Positions 26,301-32,443 of a stretch of 64,000 nucleotides of DNA are shown here, in pieces (the first letter of the stretch is position 1; the number at the start of each line of letters is the position of its first letter). The stretch is taken from contig OW203986.1 of NCBI GenBank assembly GCA_934047225.1, positions 16,123,221 through 16,187,220 of the forward strand. The letters are read 5' to 3'. Position numbers and translations under genes: made by a program. The stretch comes from Ypsolopha sequella (taxonomy: Eukaryota; Arthropoda; Insecta; Lepidoptera; Ypsolophidae). The notes below the pieces were generated by a model, which ran no database searches, was not told where the DNA came from, and saw only the letters and a program-made list of their open reading frames with translations.

Positions 26301-29300
26301 AATTCAAATGATAGGTAAAATCTATAATTACTATATACTACTTATATACTAATAGGTTACATACCTAATTATAATTACATACCTAATATAGCTAATTAGC
26401 TTTATTACTTACATTACAATCAGAATGAGTTTTAATAAATGGGGCCCAGAAATCAGTTGCTAGGACTTGGTCAGTAGTGCTTCTTGAGTTTATTACTAGC
26501 ATGAAACAATTATTGGCTTCAAAGTTTTGTTTCAGTGTCTCAAACATAGCATCAGCCCTGAAATTACAAATATATTTCATAAAATAACAGAATATTTAAC
26601 CCTTTCAGTTATTGATTTTCGATTGAAGTACAATAGATATGGATATTTTACACAGAATATTTAACCCTTTCAGTAATTGTTTTTTTTTTTTTTGATAATG
26701 ATGGATGTGAAATTAGATGACTCAAATAATATAAACTTAAATCTGAATAATAAAATACATATATGAAATGTTTTGATTGCTAGATCAAAAGGTCCTTGTA
26801 AAATCATCAGGATTTTCAGTCAGAGTGTCACAACTATCTACACTCCAACCGGATTTTCTGTAATGTAAACCCAATATTATTTATTATTGTTCAATTAAAC
26901 CTCTTTGTGGGCATTTAACAAGATTTGTCACCAAATATTTGTACAGTTAAGTTGGAAGCTGTATCTTTGGAAAAGGCTACATAAAATGACTCACTTATCT
27001 TGAGGAACACTTGACACATCATGCAGCAAGACATAGGACTTCAGCACATTGCTGTTGAACCATTTTGGTAGCTTTGGAGGAGACACATTTTGCAGCAGAG
27101 CAAACTGTTGATTCAAAGCATTGAATGTGTCCACCACATTGTCATCAAGAGTGGTTCCTACCAACATACATGATAGGAAATGTTTTGTGTATTCATGATC
27201 AGAAGGAAATTGGACTTCTAGGTATGTCTCTCTCCATGCATCAAACCATGGTGTTGTCTGTGGTACATTGTATTTCTTTCCATCTGAAAATTTGATAATG
27301 GACTCAATTAAAATTTAAATAATATTGAATCATATAATAATAAAATTTTTAAATATATAAATTATACACTAAATTCTTTTACTTTTATTCCACAAATATT
27401 TATTTTTATTTTTCTTTAGGCAACCGGTTTCGTATGACACATCCTCGGGCCAACAAATTATTAATTTAAATATTCCAATAATTTTAATTTTAATAGCTAG
27501 CTGTGGTGCCTCACTTTGTATTCTTTTGCATCTTTGATGTTTCCAAATTAGGTACTATTAAAATTAATAATTTGTGGGCCCGAGGATGTGTCATGCGAAA
27601 CCGCTCACCAAAAGAAAAATAAAAATAAATATTTGTGGAATAAAAGTACAAGAATTTTGTGTATAATTTATTGAAGATGATATTCCACCACGAACCATCA
27701 ATCAAATCCATCAAATATTATATAATAATTTCGATAGTTTTGATTATTTCATTATGAAGTAAAACACTCACCTAAATCAAGAGATGTAGTTTTCTCATTG
27801 TAATTGTGTAAAACAGCATTATTAAGCTGTCTTCTTGCTTCAGTTGGCTGCAATGGTTTCCAGTTTACATCCCTAATAACTAGTTTCCAATTTTTTATGG
27901 TGCACAGAGTTCCATTTGGTTCTCTAAACTGCCCTGTAACATAAAATAATTTTGACATTCAACAAAGGAATAATGGTAGGTATATTTTTTATTAGTTGCA
28001 AACCAGTAAATTAACCTTCAAAACCAGTCATGGGGACAGCACAGTCTGCAAGACATTTCAATCTGGCCTGCCACAGCAATTGACAATTTTATAATATATA
28101 GGTATCTTTAATTTTCTTGATAATTTTTTTATTACCATCAAAAATTATGATGTGATATTGCAGCCATATTCAGGGGATAAAAAGTTATCTTTCCCATTGT
28201 CTACATACCTACCTCTTTATGTACATCCCAATAAACTTTTTATTTCTGCTCTTTATATAATAATAAAACATTTAATTCAGATATTTCATCCTATTTTGTT
28301 AGCAACATAATTTCTTACAGTAGCCGTCAATAGAAATTGTGGACTATGTAAACAAAGCGCCATGTTGTCTTTGTCTATGAATAGGTGAACTATCTAGAGA
28401 TGGGTAAGTATGTGATTAAAATATGTTAGGTGCTTAATTAGTTTTCTTTATTTGATTCATCGCTAAAATATTCTGATGAATCGCTAGTCAAATCGCCCAC
28501 GTTAATTACAAATGGTTCCGTCACAGAGTCGTTGGCCGTATCTATTATCCCATCCAGTTCGTTCATTTTTTCTTTTACTTTTAGGACATGAGCTACACAT
28601 TTTAGAGCAACGCTGGAAGATCACACAGCTCTCGATAGAATCACACACACGTTTATGTCAAAGATTACAAAGTAATGCTGTTAAAAAAAATTACGGAATA
28701 AAATAACATTACGAATAAAATAGGTTTATATTCAAATAGATTCGTACATCACCAATTTTCAAAGACAATACAGATTCGATGAGAAAAAAATATGACAGCA
28801 ATCTCGACGCAGTACAGAATTGACTATTGATTCTATAATTTTCCGCAATTAACTGGTGATTATTGAATATTTCATGATGAAATACAGTGAATGACTGGTA
28901 AGACTTGATGCTTCATGATTTGGAATAATGTTCAATGAGACTCCGTGACAGAACCTTGAGAAAAATTGAGAAAACGGTTTGTTTACATAGTCCACAATTT
29001 CTATTGACGGCGACTTTAAATGCTATTGTTAGTACTACATTTACAAACTTTTTACAATTGGGTAGAATTGACAACTGCACCCAATGTTACATGAATGGGT
29101 TGTCAACCCTATCCATGACTGTGCTCAGAATGGTGTTGGTAGAAGCAAGTGCACACGCGAATGTGGCGCGACAAGCAACCTCATGCTACCAAAGTAGTCG
29201 AGCGTGTCAAGTATAGATCATCGAAATATATGAGTATAGATACTCTGGCCAAGAATGTAAAAAAATCATTGGTCTAATTATTGACTAATGAGCAGCCAAC

Positions 29301-29477
29301 TTTGGTGCCCAAAGATTTACCTTCTGAATCAAAAGAAGTAAAGGGTTGCAGAAGTTGTACAAATGATAAATTGTTTTTCGCAACAGCAGTTTCCACTTTT
29401 GCGCTGCACAAAACTGCAATAGTCGGGGAAAATGACCCCTGTATAAATTCTTGGGCTGTTTTTCCTAATCGAGCCAT
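8187..29477 (-). CDS. TRAPPC8: TRAPPC8 (Trs85-like TRAPP III subunit), 19 coding exons
   Basis: The CDS is the minus-strand join of 29477-29321, 27933-27772, 27283-26995, 26557-26413, 26081-25991, 25464-25361, 23076-22888, 22070-21970, 21115-20867, 19332-19050, 17997-17812, 17308-17005, 16929-16641, 14594-14432, 14121-13911, 11191-10974, 10700-9913, 8982-8857 and 8334-8187. It totals 4203 nt (1400 residues) and all phases agree. Seen: the N-terminus (PxxxLC then LSFxxLLxPF), TPWFxxWRETxL, PKWFxxNxLKxYVLLHDVS, SRSLLSATKRWF, RMTSEDSDLRSAMLLEQA, KYAFHMVLAGHRFSKAGQKK and NPLKVALVLKEL blocks all match metazoan TRAPPC8 as I know it (human about 1435 residues). Known: TRAPPC8 is a TRAPP III-specific subunit at ER-Golgi and autophagosome membranes, acting with the Rab1 exchange factor core. 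The start codon has context CGAAATGG, with A at -3. The 3' exons are GC-rich while the introns are AT-rich and full of transposons. Confidence 0.95.
8391..8691. mobile_element. Palindromic MITE between TRAPPC8 exons 19 and 18
   Basis: Outer arms 'taaagtacgcattgaaatgt' / 'atttcaatgctttactttga'; inner arms 'gaccgtaaccgctgtgcccc' / 'ggggcacagcggttacggtc' (about 8512-8616) around a 50-nt loop. Confidence 0.72.
8857..8982 (-). CDS. TRAPPC8: TRAPPC8 exon 18 (residues 1310-1352)
   Basis: Acceptor TTTGCAG/C and donor CGGAG/GTTGGG. Encodes GAWGALGWAGALHH then VSVALAGLESRR, positionally equal to SFTWLGQTQ...LKSQE of vertebrate TRAPPC8. Too short and GC-rich to stand out as an open frame. Confidence 0.84.
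9128..9816 (+). repeat. 'gggttccgta' repeat family, copy 5, with internal duplication
   Basis: Begins 'tttttaggttcgtaccc' and ends 'gactcgcacttggccgg' plus poly-T. A segment starting 'tatcaaattgta.atatt' to 'acaggaaaaata' is present twice in tandem (about 9260-9460 and 9535-9735). In the 3' flank of TRAPPC8 exon 17. Confidence 0.6.
9913..10700 (-). CDS. TRAPPC8: TRAPPC8 exon 17, largest exon (residues 1048-1310)
   Basis: Acceptor TTTCAG/GAA and donor AAAAG/GTTGGT. Encodes SLAVEVKNV, VLEASLLGQQWKF, LSPREKTHLVLEA, IKSMFVVRWKV and KQRKLCLIPITISIVNC. An in-frame ATG lies just 5' of the acceptor (10715) but homology continues upstream through exon 16, so it is not the gene start. Confidence 0.94.
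10974..11191 (-). CDS. TRAPPC8: TRAPPC8 exon 16 (residues 975-1047)
   Basis: Acceptor TTATCAG/AG and donor GTTACT/GTGAGT. Very GC-rich; ends TLYLLAYYESDTGATYRLLR, which matches the FLFYYES...RILRH block. The Ala/Arg-rich first half is divergent. Confidence 0.88.
12161..13482. repeat. Composite inverted/tandem repeat in TRAPPC8 intron 15
   Basis: Ends 'aacccaggcccggcgcc' (12178) and mirror 'gcgccgggcctgggttt' (13443). A unit of about 150 bp ('...gcaggggtaat') is repeated in tandem at 12163-12310 and 12312-12455. A second palindrome with a different centre occupies 12539-12854 ('ggtgaatgtaaaaaattgct' / mirror). Confidence 0.7.
13911..14121 (-). CDS. TRAPPC8: TRAPPC8 exon 15 (residues 905-975)
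   Basis: Acceptor TTGCAG/ATG and donor GATTG/GTACGT. Encodes SGEMRSVDVEFRNVGPVGM, matching the GEIRKAYVEFVNV block of vertebrate homologues. Confidence 0.9.
14432..14594 (-). CDS. TRAPPC8: TRAPPC8 exon 14 (residues 850-904)
   Basis: Acceptor TTTCCAG/G and donor TTGCAG/GTAAGT. Encodes a beta-rich segment GSIITISGKLNLESFG ending PCAPCLQ. Confidence 0.88.
14925..15898. repeat. Inverted-repeat element in TRAPPC8 intron 13
   Basis: Outer arms 'acacatatgaagggta.gcgg' and mirror (15850-15898). An inner pair 'aattgggttgttcccaagtt' / 'aacttgggaacaacccaata' lies at about 15238 and 15748. No coding frame of note. Confidence 0.62.
16100..16565 (+). repeat. Probable retroelement 3' segment with GT microsatellite
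   Basis: Contains tandem TTTA units, a (GT)n/GGGT tract near 16340 and ends 'aataaataatttgaatttgaatt', a short tandem end of LINE type. Lies just 3' of TRAPPC8 exon 13. Confidence 0.4.
16641..16929 (-). CDS. TRAPPC8: TRAPPC8 exon 13 (residues 754-850)
   Basis: Acceptor TTTCAG/AA; encodes EPIQISIKLSNPLKVALVLK and LELLWKF. The donor GTTAGT after ATACAA was chosen because it is phase 2 and fuses AYK to LVSGG of exon 14. Reading through reaches a stop 26 nt beyond the exon. Confidence 0.9.
17005..17308 (-). CDS. TRAPPC8: TRAPPC8 exon 12 (residues 653-754)
   Basis: Acceptor TTCCAG/CAA and donor GGAG/GTAACA. Encodes a Pro/Ala-rich linker then YWNKMEQMLLQVAKGSLPMI, equivalent to the region before the IgD-like C-terminal half. 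Confidence 0.88.
17331..17562. mobile_element. Same MITE family as 3.0 kb, with an inserted hairpin and lost right end
   Basis: The left end 'tatacaaggtgaatttgtta' and the mirror 'attgttatcgattcatgatg' match the 3.0-kb copy. At 17443-17504 a hairpin 'cgactccccata'/'tatggggagtcg' interrupts it. The terminal 'caccttgtata' is absent. Immediately 3' of TRAPPC8 exon 12 on the plus strand. Confidence 0.68.
17812..17997 (-). CDS. TRAPPC8: TRAPPC8 exon 11 (residues 591-652)
   Basis: Acceptor CCGTAG/GTG and donor CATCAG/GTACAT. Encodes VYEGSGWRLSTDHVQFALG and a Pro-rich stretch. Just past the donor lies a shortened duplicate of the VQFALG..AREAAT stretch (see findings). Confidence 0.9.
18016..18590 (-). 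pseudogene. Second decayed copy of the same LINE family
   Basis: The minus-strand frame 18590-18294 reads EEVKLTLFKPYCQSLYTGNL, LDNLRVQYNNVFRMLMGLP, aligning with the region after the RT core in the 23-kb copy. The 3' flank holds 'cttttatttcggacaact'. 5'-truncated and inactive. Confidence 0.75.
19050..19332 (-). CDS. TRAPPC8: TRAPPC8 exon 10 (residues 496-590)
   Basis: Acceptor TTCCAG/A. Encodes KQLIRMTSEDSDLRSAMLLE and KYAFHMVLAGHRFSKAGQKK. I chose the donor CAG/GTACAA because it joins QAYQ to VYEGSGW of exon 11, as in homologues; a second GT eleven nt downstream would insert extra residues. Confidence 0.93.
19813..20026 (+). mobile_element. Short non-autonomous Helitron
   Basis: Starts TCCCACTAATATTATAAATG and ends ...GAGCTAG, inserted between A (19812) and T (20027). 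TC 5' ends, CTAG 3' ends and insertion between A and T without duplication are the Helitron rules. Lies in a TRAPPC8 intron. The usual 3' hairpin is not obvious. Confidence 0.65.
20867..21115 (-). CDS. TRAPPC8: TRAPPC8 exon 9 (residues 413-496)
   Basis: Acceptor TTGCAG/A and donor TGCAG/GTCAGT. Contains PELQLRRLGDLWFMCGQW, AFDTYHTAKREF and YAGALEMAALSAF, the helical-repeat region after the WF block. Codon usage is markedly GC-rich. Confidence 0.94.
21584..21745. mobile_element. Hairpin MITE upstream of TRAPPC8 exon 9
   Basis: 'atcgattcgg' and 'ttaacttatttgacaggact' on the left mirror 'agtcctgtcaaataagttaa' and 'ccgaatcgat' on the right; loop in a CT-rich stretch. Confidence 0.7.
21970..22070 (-). 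CDS. TRAPPC8: TRAPPC8 exon 8 (residues 380-413)
   Basis: Acceptor TTTTAG/GTA and donor GTTAT/GTAAGT. Encodes RKGVSRSLLSATKRWFG, a near-invariant family block. Confidence 0.93.
22122..22715 (+). repeat. 'gggttccgta' repeat family, copy 6
   Basis: Begins 'tttagggttgcgtaccc', has 'cccgtctgtccctccgtcc', and ends with a decayed tail. In the TRAPPC8 intron between exons 8 and 7. Confidence 0.55.
22888..23076 (-). CDS. TRAPPC8: TRAPPC8 exon 7 (residues 317-379)
   Basis: Acceptor TTTCAG/ACT and donor GAAATG/GTAAGA. Encodes HGVALNTNDIEGIKKFVQDY and LLPYIESQIS, aligning with the LLPHIE region of vertebrate TRAPPC8. Confidence 0.92.
23095..23830 (-). pseudogene. Decayed LINE reverse-transcriptase fragment in a TRAPPC8 intron
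   Basis: Minus-strand frames show a degenerate ADD box followed by HGMLYNVKKSEC (about 23760), then after a frameshift LGHVVTSDLKDDADIER with an in-frame stop, then YTQKQYNAPRIQCNNALRL and LGLTRFCSASGMFAEAHLD. Several frames and stops make it a pseudogene. The 3' end has 'tttatttcg.ccaact', shared with the copy at 18 kb. Confidence 0.8.
23885..24170 (+). repeat. Tandem degenerate repeat, about 100-115 bp period
   Basis: The phrase 'gctgtcatccgttgaggagttctat' recurs in three diverged versions (about 23910, 23995 and 24125), adjacent to the LINE remnant at 23.1-23.8 kb and possibly part of a transposon tail. Confidence 0.5.
25361..25464 (-). CDS. TRAPPC8: TRAPPC8 exon 6 (residues 282-316)
   Basis: Acceptor TTACAG/TT and donor TTGCAG/GTTTGA. 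Acidic, Ser/Thr-rich linker (AEEDSILPAS, ESDVYDDAN). The donor is weak after GT, but frame and phase fit both neighbours. Confidence 0.78.
25991..26081 (-). CDS. TRAPPC8: TRAPPC8 exon 5 (residues 252-282)
   Basis: Acceptor CTTCAG/AAT and donor CCTG/GTAAG. Short Ser/Pro/Asn-rich linker (SPLTSTNLPSSPLEQQ) with little conservation visible; placed by splice signals and phase. Confidence 0.8.
26413..26557 (-). CDS. TRAPPC8: TRAPPC8 exon 4 (residues 203-251)
   Basis: Acceptor TTTCAG/G and donor TGTAAT/GTAAGT. Encodes ADAMFETLKQNFEANNCFML and a WAPF segment; phase 2 in, phase 0 out. Confidence 0.9.
26995..27283 (-). CDS. TRAPPC8: TRAPPC8 exon 3 (residues 107-203)
   Basis: Acceptor TTTTCAG/AT and donor GATAA/GTGAGT. 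Contains TTPWFDAWRETYLE, HFLSCMLVGTT and LPKWFNSNVLKSYVLLHDVS, the best-conserved N-terminal blocks of the family. Confidence 0.94.
27357..27671. mobile_element. Palindromic MITE in a TRAPPC8 intron
   Basis: Arms of about 110 bp: 'aaattatacactaaattctt...ccggtttcgtatgacacatc' on the left pairs with its mirror ending '...gtgtataattta' on the right. Between exons 3 and 2. Confidence 0.75.
27772..27933 (-). CDS. TRAPPC8: TRAPPC8 exon 2 (residues 53-107)
   Basis: Acceptor TTACAG/GG and donor TTTAG/GTGAGT. Encodes the segment with IKNWKLVIRDVNWKP and an NNAVLHNYNE block. Phase 1 in, phase 1 out. Confidence 0.9.
28320..29016 (-). mobile_element. DNA-transposon-like element with about 35-bp inverted ends
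   Basis: 'gccgtcaatagaaattgtgg' onward (28323-28357) mirrors 'ccacaatttctattgacggc' (28992-29011). About 700 bp in TRAPPC8 intron 1. Superfamily unknown; I see no clear target duplication. It carries a small minus-strand frame (28438-28566). Confidence 0.6.
28438..28566 (-). CDS. Small acidic ORF inside the 28.3-29.0 kb element
   Basis: 42 residues, MNELDGIIDTANDSV... ending SDSSEYFSDESNKEN, with an acidic Ser/Asp-rich tail. The frame is open upstream to a possible splice acceptor (TTCCAG at 28613), which would give a terminal exon beginning VALKCVAHVLKVKEKM. Function unknown; could be the last exon of a transposon gene. Confidence 0.35.
   Translation of the reverse strand: MNELDGIIDTANDSVTEPFVINVGDLTSDSSEYFSDESNKEN
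29321..29477 (-). CDS. TRAPPC8: TRAPPC8 exon 1 (residues 1-53)
   Basis: Opens MARLGKTAQEFIQGSF and continues into LSFVQLLQPF, the conserved amino end of TRAPPC8. The reading frame runs past the donor GAAG/GTAAAT into a stop 3' of it, so the donor is needed to join exon 2 (phase 1). Confidence 0.92.
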
Positions 29478-32369
29478 TTCGTTATGTATAGGGAAGAAAA
29501 ACTATGAATTGCACTTTTACTTGCAGTACACTTTGTGTACAAATTCTCTGAAAAATAAGTCCACTACATGTTCATATATTACTTTTATTTGAAATTTTTA
29601 CTAAATTAAATGAAAATAAAGAATTTATTTGACAGAACATGTATGATTGTATGATATTATATTAATGTACTCTGTGATTGTATGATATGTGACATTCTAC
29701 TTTTTTCGGCCACAGGTTAAAACGTTTTGTAATAAACCTCCCTCCTTTACTTGACTTTAAGGAATCCATGAAATCCATCACACCTTGACTTGAAGGATAG
29801 ACACAAACATTTTTTGTCAGATAAGTAACGGAAACGAATTAGACCGAAGTTTTATTGTAGGTAACTATATCTTATCGCATGACACAGTTACTGTGAGAAG
29901 GCTAGTTACTCCTAAAAATGTCGGCAGACCTTGGCGAAACTTGGCAGGTTGTGTACAGTCATGAAAAAAGTGGGGTTTATTTCATGTCAAAATATCTCAT
30001 GTAGTACCAGCCTCAGAAGTACCAGCAGTATACTCTATGGTACCAGCATCAAACTTTGTTCATACGATAACACTATCGGGTCTAATATAGCTAGAAAATC
30101 ATTTGCTGCCGCGAGTCGGCCTGGCCGTTTAGTCCTGTGTTTCTGTTTAGTTTGTCAGATCGATTTTAGGGGCGCATTCGGGGGTAGTTTTTATCCCATC
30201 GAGTACCAGCATGCAACTTATGTATTAGCCCAAGTGGCATTCGGGGTTCTATATATAAGATGTCTAGTCTTTCACATGTACTCCACAAGCTGTGTAAGTC
30301 AGCTGTATAAGAGCTGTATAGCTTGCTATAATGCTCTTATAGAACCAGTTTGGGCACAAATTAGACAGCCTTAAGTGCACTATGGCTGTACATTAGCAGT
30401 ATAATAGCATTATAGTAGCAGTTTAAGTAGTAACATCGGACTTAAGGCTGACTTACGGCACTACATGGGACGCAGTGTGAACCATACAACGTACATAAGT
30501 GTAATAAAGAGTAACAAGTGGCTAAATACACAGCTTTCACAGTTATAAAATCCGACAAAATTACTCCAGTGCTACCTAAAATTCACGTGTGTCCTATTAT
30601 TTCTTTATTTTATTATTAATTTCCTCATTAGTTTGGTTTTGTGTGTGCTATCAGAAACATTAACTCCGGCGGATCAAGGATAAAAATTTATGATAACACG
30701 CGGTAATACTTAATAATGTTAATGCCATGGGAATGCAACTTTATCGTGAAATGTATACATATTTACAGCTAAAATATTCACGCGCCTCTGTAAAAACGCG
30801 ATATTCATTTTAAAATATTTAAAACTGGCTGAGAGGAAATCTACAATTTTCAGTCTTTGATATTATATTGGCATTATAATTATACTACGGTAATTGATAA
30901 TAACATGAATCCAAAACTCAATCGCTCTATCTGCGTATTTTGTGATAAATCTGCCTGATCATTTTGGAGATTTATTTGGTAAATATTTTAGGTTACGTAG
31001 AACAAAATGATGGAAATTAAATACGGCTATGTGAACTGTTATAACTCCAATTTAATGCGGTGAGCGTATATAGGTTCACATGTGTTCTGTTAGAATGCTG
31101 TTATCTATATGAAGTCCCACATTTGTACCACTACAGAGCCAATGTCTATAAATTTATTCTAATGTGAACTTATGTACAGCTTTAAGATGTAGTTCAGGTC
31201 AATTGTGTATCATCGTTTAATTCTTTCAATATACTAAAGTTTTATAGAGATGCGTAATAATAATTATTGTCCGTTAAATCGCCTAGCCCAGGTACTAAGT
31301 CAAGTATGAGTACCTAAAGTACAAATTTTGTAACAAACTAACAAAAATCAGTGTGACAAAGATAAGTGTAATATAATATCACATTCACATTCATGTTCAG
31401 CTGACAGCAAATAAGAGTAGTACTTGTGGACAAATAAACTGCTATTGATGTTAATGGACAACACATATAGTCCTTTTAACAGCCTACAGTGCACATGCGA
31501 GCCATTTAAACACTTCTGTACAGATAGTAAAAAAAGGTTATTTTAATTATCACAAACAAGTCCCACTACAGCTACTAGCTGTATAACAGTCTAAAACAAG
31601 TAAACATAACAGCCTTTGGCTTTATAAATGACCACGTGTGTTCTATTAAAATGCTAGCTCTATAACATCGTACAAGTAGGCCGTTAAACAGCGGTTGCCG
31701 TATCTCTCCCCTCCTATAATGCTCTTAGTCAGACGGCTGACTAAAGGATAGTTGTTAGAGTATTATAACACCAACAGTCGTATAAAAGTATAACTCTACA
31801 CTCCTATAAGTCCCTTAGACAAGCATAGGTGTTATTAATCGCAATAATGCAGCTTATACATCACGAGTGAACTGTAATAATGCTTCAAAAGTACATCTGG
31901 GAACTAAATGTGTACTCTTAAATGGAGTAAAATTCTACTTGGGAGTGGCCTTGATCAACTTGTGATGAAATTTTTTAGTTTGCCTGGCCGTTTTCCCTTT
32001 ACGAATGTTATGTTTGTTTACCTCAATGATATTTCTTGTCTTTTTAAATGATTAGAATTAGATAAAAAAACAGTTAAATGAAATTTTTGCGAGTTATTTC
32101 GGGCCATTCGGGCCCGGCGGCATTAGTCACAATGAAGTAAAAACATGATATTTCTCTGTCCGACCAATTTTGTGTTGGTATTTTTTCCTTACTTTCTCAC
32201 AGAAACCTTTCAAAGTAATTATATTTATATATACCATTAGTTACAAAATTACCGTTTCATATGCAACAAAGCAGACAAAATTACAAAGTTTTGATCACAT
32301 TATTAAATGTGAGAGAGTGAGACGCAGGCACGGTAACGTACGCCAAGTCACCAGCAATAGTCGTCGCCT
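29478..32369. other. Upstream region of TRAPPC8
   Basis: No open promoter motif recognised. From about 30240 to 31960 short phrases recur (GCTGTATA, CTATAATGCTCTTATAG-like, GTGTTCTATTAAAATGCT), suggesting an old repetitive element. A 147-codon plus-strand frame (29931-30374) has no recognisable domain. Confidence 0.45.
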
Positions 32370-32443
32370 TAATAAAAACTAATAGCACTTTTTAATGGTA
32401 CTTACCTTCGGGTGCCCCTCCCCGCCCGCCGCCGCGCTGCACC
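32370..32443 (-). repeat. GC-rich repeat ending in a consensus splice donor, copy 2 (interrupted)
   Basis: Minus strand: 'gcgcggcggcgggcgggg' then 'cacccgaag/gtaagtacc' and 'gctattagtttttattaag'. Its 5' part continues at 35026-35060 on the far side of the hAT-like element, which therefore inserted into this repeat. Confidence 0.5.

Noticed and set aside
29931..30374. 147-codon plus-strand open frame upstream of TRAPPC8
   Set aside because: Ser/Cys/Tyr-rich with no recognisable motif, overlapping a repetitive tract; nothing supports coding.
32404..32443. GC-rich block with donor GTAAGTACC read as a 5' UTR exon of TRAPPC8
   Set aside because: A similar block with the same donor occurs at 5520-5640, far downstream of the gene, so it is better treated as a dispersed repeat.
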